From: Streptococcus sp. CF8_St5-11
GTDB taxonomy: Bacteria > Bacillota > Bacilli > Lactobacillales > Streptococcaceae
DNA length: 64,000 nucleotides
Assembly: GCF_024295625.1 (NCBI RefSeq)
Contig: NZ_JANCOJ010000002.1
Coordinates: 186,001 to 250,000 of the forward strand
Direction of reading: 5' to 3'
A program made the translations under genes and the position numbers. The notes under the pieces are model-generated. The model did no database searches, was not told the origin of the DNA, and saw nothing but the letters and a program-made list of their open reading frames with translations. Each line of letters opens with the position of its first letter. The stretch's first letter is position 1. Below are positions 60,327 to 64,000 of the stretch, in pieces.

Positions 60327-61199
60327 ATGGAAGATTTAGGCAAAGTTTTTCGTGAATTTCGAATTAGTAAAAATTATTCGTTAAAAGAAGCCGCTGGAGA
60401 AGCTTGCTCGACCTCCCAGTTATCCCGTTTTGAATTGGGGGAGTCGGATCTGGCTACGTCGCGCTTCTTTGAAATTTTGGACAATATCCATGTGACGATT
60501 GAGAATTTTATGGATAAGGCCAGAAATTTTCAACACCATGAGCATGTGGCCTTGATGGCTCAGATTATTCCGCTTTACTATTCAAATGATATTGCGGGTT
60601 TCCAAAAGCTTCAAAGAGAACAACTGGAAAAGGCTAACCGTTCGACCAATCCCCTCTATTTTGAATTGAACTGGATCCTGCTACAAGGCTTGATTTGCCA
60701 GAGAGATGCCAGCTACACGATGAAGCAACGTGATCTGGATAAGGTGGCGGATTATCTCTTTCAAACGGAAGAATGGACCATGTATGAGTTGATTCTCTTT
60801 GGCAATCTTTATAGCTTTTATGATGTGGATTATGTCACTCGGCTTGGGAGAGAAGTAATGGAGCGGGAAGATTTCTACAAGGAAATTGGTCGCCATCGAA
60901 AACTGGTCTTGATTCTAGCCCTCAATTGTTACCAGCATTGTTTAGAACACCGTTCTTTTGAAAGTGCTAGTTATTTTGAGGCCTATGTGGAAAAGATTAT
61001 CGGCAAGAGCATCAAACTCTACGAGCGCAATGTCTTTCATTACCTCAAGGGATTTGCCCTCTATCAGAAGGGGCAAACAGAAGAAGGGAGTCAGCAAATG
61101 CAGGAAGCCATGCATATTTTTGACGTGCTAGGACTTCCAGAGCAGGTGGCCTATTATCAAGAACACTTTGATAAATTTGTAATAAATGAATATTCATAA
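60327..61199 (+). CDS. Rgg/GadR/MutR family transcriptional regulator
   Basis: A 290-residue regulator with an N-terminal helix-turn-helix (about residues 5-60, GKVFREFRISKNYSLKEAA, STSQLSRFELGES) and a C-terminal helical repeat domain that in Rgg proteins binds short peptide pheromones. No adjacent pheromone gene of the SHP type was seen within the window, so a different ligand or an orphan role is possible. It starts at the base after the ABC-F stop and ends 25 bases before the MFS gene pair, which it may control. Confidence 0.9.
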   Translation: MEDLGKVFREFRISKNYSLKEAAGEACSTSQLSRFELGESDLATSRFFEILDNIHVTIENFMDKARNFQHHEHVALMAQIIPLYYSNDIAGFQKLQREQLEKANRSTNPLYFELNWILLQGLICQRDASYTMKQRDLDKVADYLFQTEEWTMYELILFGNLYSFYDVDYVTRLGREVMEREDFYKEIGRHRKLVLILALNCYQHCLEHRSFESASYFEAYVEKIIGKSIKLYERNVFHYLKGFALYQKGQTEEGSQQMQEAMHIFDVLGLPEQVAYYQEHFDKFVINEYS

Positions 61200-61224
61200 A
61201 TAGGACAGTGATAAAGGAGATTTT

Positions 61225-62404
61225 ATGAACCGACATGCGGTCCAATTAATTAGTCGTGGAGCTATTAACAAAATTGGAAATATGCTCTATGATTATGGGA
61301 ATAGTGTCTGGCTGGCCTCGATGGGGACTATAGGAAAGACGGTATTAGGGATCTATCAAATTTCTGAGTTAGTGACAGGGATTCTCGTGAATCCTTTTGG
61401 AGGAGTGATTTCAGACCGTTTTTCTCGTCGCAAGATTTTGATGACGACCGACCTGGTTTGTGGACTCCTTTGTTTGGCGATTTCTTTTATCACAAATGAT
61501 AGCTTGATGATTGCGGCTCTTATTTTTGCCAATATTGTTCAGGCCATTGCCTTTGGTTTTTCTCGACCTTGCCAATAAAGCCATTATTACCGAGGTGGTA
61601 GAGAAAGAAGAGATTGTGACCTATAACGCTCACTTGGAGTTAGTCTTACAGGTTGTTAGTGTCTGTTCACCTGTTTTTTCTTTCCTAGTTCTACAATTTG
61701 CCAGTCTTCATATGACCCTCTTATTAGATGCACTGACCTTTTTCATTGCTTTTGTCCTAGTGGCTTTCCTTCCGAAAGAAGAAGTTAAGGTGCAAGAGAG
61801 GAAACAGTTTACCGGGAAAGATATTTTTTCTGATATCAAGGATGGGTTAGACTACATCTGGCATCAGAAAGAGATTTTCTTTCTCCTCTTGGTCGCGTCT
61901 AGCGTCAATTTCTTTTTTGCGGCTTTTGAGTTTTTACTTCCCTTCTCGAATCGTCTATACGGGGTTAAAGGAGCTTATGCGACCATTTTAACGCTGGGAG
62001 CTATTGGATCTATTCTAGGAGCACTTGTTGCAAATAAAATGAAATCAAGTATGAGAATTCTCCTGTTTTTACTGCTTATGGCAGGGATAGGAGTGTTCAT
62101 AATGGGCTTGCCCCTTCCACCTTATCTTTCCTTTTCAGGAAATCTGGTCTGTGAATTTTTTGTGACCATTTTCGACATCCACGTTTTTTCCCAAGTATAA
62201 ACCAAGGTGGAAGATGATTATCTAGGTAGAGTATTAAGCACAATTTATACTTTGGCTGTTCTCTTTATGCCCATTGCCAAAGGGTTGATGACTTGGTTGC
62301 CAAGTGTCCGCATGGAATCATTTCTCTTTATTGGAGCTGGAGTTATTCTCTTTTCACTCTTGGCTCAGCTAGTAGCTAAGCAGCTTCAATCAAAAGAACA
62401 GTAG
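61225..62404 (+). pseudogene. Broken MFS transporter (first of a tandem pair)
   Basis: A MFS gene closely matching the intact copy at 62513. One extra base near 61568 (ACCTTGCC versus ACTGCT in the intact copy) shifts the frame after about 115 residues. A second lesion turns the codon for Gln into TAA at 62198-62200. The frames 61225-61578, 61511-62200 and 62207-62404 together cover the whole protein. It has a good ribosome binding site (AAAGGAG), so it was once expressed, probably with the Rgg gene. Confidence 0.92.
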
Positions 62405-62458
62405 GGATCTTTTGATAAAATTGTAAACCATTATTTTTCCCAAATAGGGGACAAAATG

Positions 62459-62510
62459 AAAACCTCTTTCATGAACTGATACAATCGTTTCAGAAAATGA
62501 AGGAGGTTTT
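62459..62510 (+). promoter_or_regulatory. Hairpin that sequesters the ribosome binding site of the second MFS gene
   Basis: AAAACCTCTTTCAT (62459-62472) pairs with ATGAAGGAGGTTTT (62497-62510), a 14-position stem with one mismatch. The right arm contains GAAGGAGG, the ribosome binding site of the gene starting at 62513, and ends in a T-run. It could serve as terminator of the upstream unit and as a translation block for the downstream gene. Confidence 0.75.
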
Positions 62511-62512
62511 TT

Positions 62513-63691
62513 ATGAATCGACATGCTATCCAGTTGATTGCTCGTGGGGCGATCAATAGAATGGGAAATATGCTCTATGATTATGGGAACAGTGTTTGGC
62601 TGGCCTCGATGGGGACGGTAGGAAAGACAGTATTGGGGATTTATCAGATTTCTGAACTTGTCACCTCTATTTTAGTCAATCCCTTTGGTGGCGTGATCTC
62701 AGACCGTTTTTCTCGTCGCAAGATTTTGATGACGACCGACTTGGTTTGTGGTCTCCTTTGTTTAGCGATTTCCTTTATCAGGAATGATCGTTGGATGATT
62801 GCAGCCCTGATTGTTGCCAATATTGTCCAGGCCATTGCCTTTGCATTTTCTCGTACTGCTAATAAAGCTATTATCACAGAAGTTGTAGAGAAAGATGAGA
62901 TTGTGACCTATAATGCCCACTTGGAGTTGACCTTACAAGTGGTCGGTGTTAGCTCACCTGTGTTCTCTTTCCTTGTTTTACAATTTGCCAGTCTCCATGT
63001 GACTCTCTTACTGGATGCGCTGACCTTTTTCATCGCCTTTGTTCTGGTCGCTTTCCTTCCGAAAGAAGAAGCCAAGGTTCAGGAAAAGAAACAGTTTACG
63101 GGAAAAGATATTTTTTCGGATATGAAAGATGGGTTAGACTATATCTGGCATCAGAAAGAGATTTTCTTTCTCTTATTAGTGGCTTCTAGCGTCAATTTCT
63201 TTTTTGCGGCTTTTGAGTTTTTACTTCCCTTCTCGAATCATCTATACGGGGTTAAAGGAGCTTATGCGACCATTTTAACGCTGGGAGCTATTGGCTCCAT
63301 CATCGGAGCTTTGATCGCCAATAAATTTAAATCAAGCATGGAGATGCTTCTCTTCTTATTGATTTTAACAGGAGTAGGAGTCTTCATGATGGGCTTGCCC
63401 CTTCCGCCTCTTCTTTCCTTTTCTGGAAATTTAGTCTGTGAACTCTTTATGACAATTTTTAATATCCACTTTTTTACTCAGGTTCAAACCAAGGTAGAAG
63501 GAGACTATCTGGGAAGGGTCTTAAGCACCATTTTTACCCTAGCCATTCTCTTTATGCCCATCGCTAAAGGCTTGATGACCTGGTTACCAAGTGTTCGAGT
63601 AGAATCCTTTCTCCTGATTGGAGTTGGCGTCATTCTCTTTTCACTCCTAGCACAAGTGGTCGCCAAGAAATTACAAACAAAAAATCATTAG
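62513..63691 (+). CDS. MFS transporter (MFS_3/Mef-like), intact copy
   Basis: A 392-residue polytopic protein with about 12 helices. The A-loop GGVISDRFSRRKILM near residue 60 is the MFS signature between helices 2 and 3. General layout resembles drug or macrolide efflux proteins of the Mef type, but the substrate cannot be assigned. It is a tandem paralogue of the broken gene upstream, and stretches around 63190-63290 are nearly identical to 61910-62020. Its ribosome binding site is buried in a hairpin. Confidence 0.88.
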   Translation: MNRHAIQLIARGAINRMGNMLYDYGNSVWLASMGTVGKTVLGIYQISELVTSILVNPFGGVISDRFSRRKILMTTDLVCGLLCLAISFIRNDRWMIAALIVANIVQAIAFAFSRTANKAIITEVVEKDEIVTYNAHLELTLQVVGVSSPVFSFLVLQFASLHVTLLLDALTFFIAFVLVAFLPKEEAKVQEKKQFTGKDIFSDMKDGLDYIWHQKEIFFLLLVASSVNFFFAAFEFLLPFSNHLYGVKGAYATILTLGAIGSIIGALIANKFKSSMEMLLFLLILTGVGVFMMGLPLPPLLSFSGNLVCELFMTIFNIHFFTQVQTKVEGDYLGRVLSTIFTLAILFMPIAKGLMTWLPSVRVESFLLIGVGVILFSLLAQVVAKKLQTKNH

Positions 63692-63700
63692 AATAGCATC

Positions 63701-63726
63701 AAAAAAGCACCTATCGGTGCTTTTTA
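63701..63726. terminator. Terminator between the MFS gene and the LapA-domain gene
   Basis: AAAAAGCAC pairs with GTGCTTTTT around CTATCG. Flanking A and T runs allow use by both convergent genes. Confidence 0.88.
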
Positions 63727-63753
63727 GTTGTTTTCTTTTTCTTCTGTCTTGAT

Positions 63754-64000
63754 TTATTTCTTTGCTTCTTCCAGTTGCTTTTGAGTGCTCTTAAGTTCTC
63801 TTTTTAGGGAGAAGCCCTTTGAAAAATTAATCAAGTTCATGACGAATGCACCTAAGAGGACACAGAGCAGGATCAGAATGATCAAAGGCAATTTAAATTG
63901 GACCAAGAGGAAATTTACGGTAACCGATTGCATGTTTGCAAGGGAAATACCAGCAATCAATAAAATTAAAAGTAATAAAGCAATGTAGTGTAGATTATTT
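63754..64000 (-). CDS. LapA-domain small membrane protein, partial
   Basis: The frame is open to the right edge of the window, so the start is outside. At least 81 residues are present, with two membrane helices (LHYIALLLLILLIAGISLA and LPLIILILLCVLLGAFVM) and between them a short NMQSVTVNFLLVQFK loop. A charged coiled-coil tail follows (KRELKSTQKQLEEAKK). This matches the LapA (DUF1049) domain. Function in streptococci is unknown. An in-frame TTG at 63960 could serve as a start but would cut the first helix. Confidence 0.75.
   Translation of the reverse strand, partial: NNLHYIALLLLILLIAGISLANMQSVTVNFLLVQFKLPLIILILLCVLLGAFVMNLINFSKGFSLKRELKSTQKQLEEAKK

Overview
The window is a chromosomal segment of a low-GC Gram-positive coccus, almost certainly a Streptococcus of the Sanguinis/Mitis groups. 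A S. parasanguinis, S. australis or S. sanguinis-like oral commensal is my best guess; this is inferred from gene content, not from a marker gene. The evidence is an arc operon in the order flp-arcA-arcB-arcC-arcD-arcT followed by convergent argR/queA, a coiA-pepF-methyltransferase-prsA block, a streptococcal F-type ATPase operon (c-a-b-delta-alpha-gamma-beta-epsilon), murA-epuA-endA, a YSIRK-type M26 zinc metalloprotease, and an Rgg regulator.

Layout. 1-9 kb: arginine deiminase system with its Crp/Fnr and ArgR regulators, then queA. 9-18 kb: nagB under a NagR-type operator, a D,D-carboxypeptidase, an MFS transporter, a lipoprotein, coiA, pepF, an O-methyltransferase and prsA. 18.3-24.3 kb: an AT-rich accessory cassette of three overlapping genes (MmeI-like DNA methyltransferase, SF2 helicase, T5orf172/GIY-YIG nuclease). 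It looks like a restriction or defence system that fits no standard R-M type I can name. 24.4-27.8 kb: a T-box leader, a LURP-one-like gene and alaS. 27.8-29.8 kb: a decayed island with broken cas1 and cas2, two degenerate CRISPR-repeat-like sequences of type III-A character, two unknown small reading frames, and a second, diverged copy of the alaS 3' end. 29.9-33.5 kb: nrdHEF (class Ib ribonucleotide reductase) on the minus strand. 34-36 kb: ptsH-ptsI. 36-42 kb: glycogen synthesis glgB-glgC-glgD-glgA with a cre site. 42-48 kb: the large M26 protease. 48-54.7 kb: F-ATPase. 54.8-58.3 kb: a DUF1146 protein, murA, epuA, endA and a membrane-anchored matrixin-like protease. 58.4-63.7 kb: an ABC-F ATPase, an Rgg regulator, and a tandem pair of MFS genes whose first copy is broken. 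A LapA-domain membrane gene runs off the right edge.

How it works together. The core shows energy and acid-stress physiology: the arginine deiminase system makes ATP and ammonia, the F-ATPase extrudes protons, PTS phosphorelay proteins feed sugar uptake, and surplus glucose goes to glycogen. Candidate CcpA (cre) sites precede arcA and glgB. DNA-handling genes (coiA, endA) point to natural competence. The two stretches that ordinary core genes do not explain are the methyltransferase-helicase-nuclease cassette and the CRISPR-Cas relic bounded by an alaS tail duplication. Both are reported as main findings. No rRNA, tRNA, intact insertion sequence or intact CRISPR array was seen.
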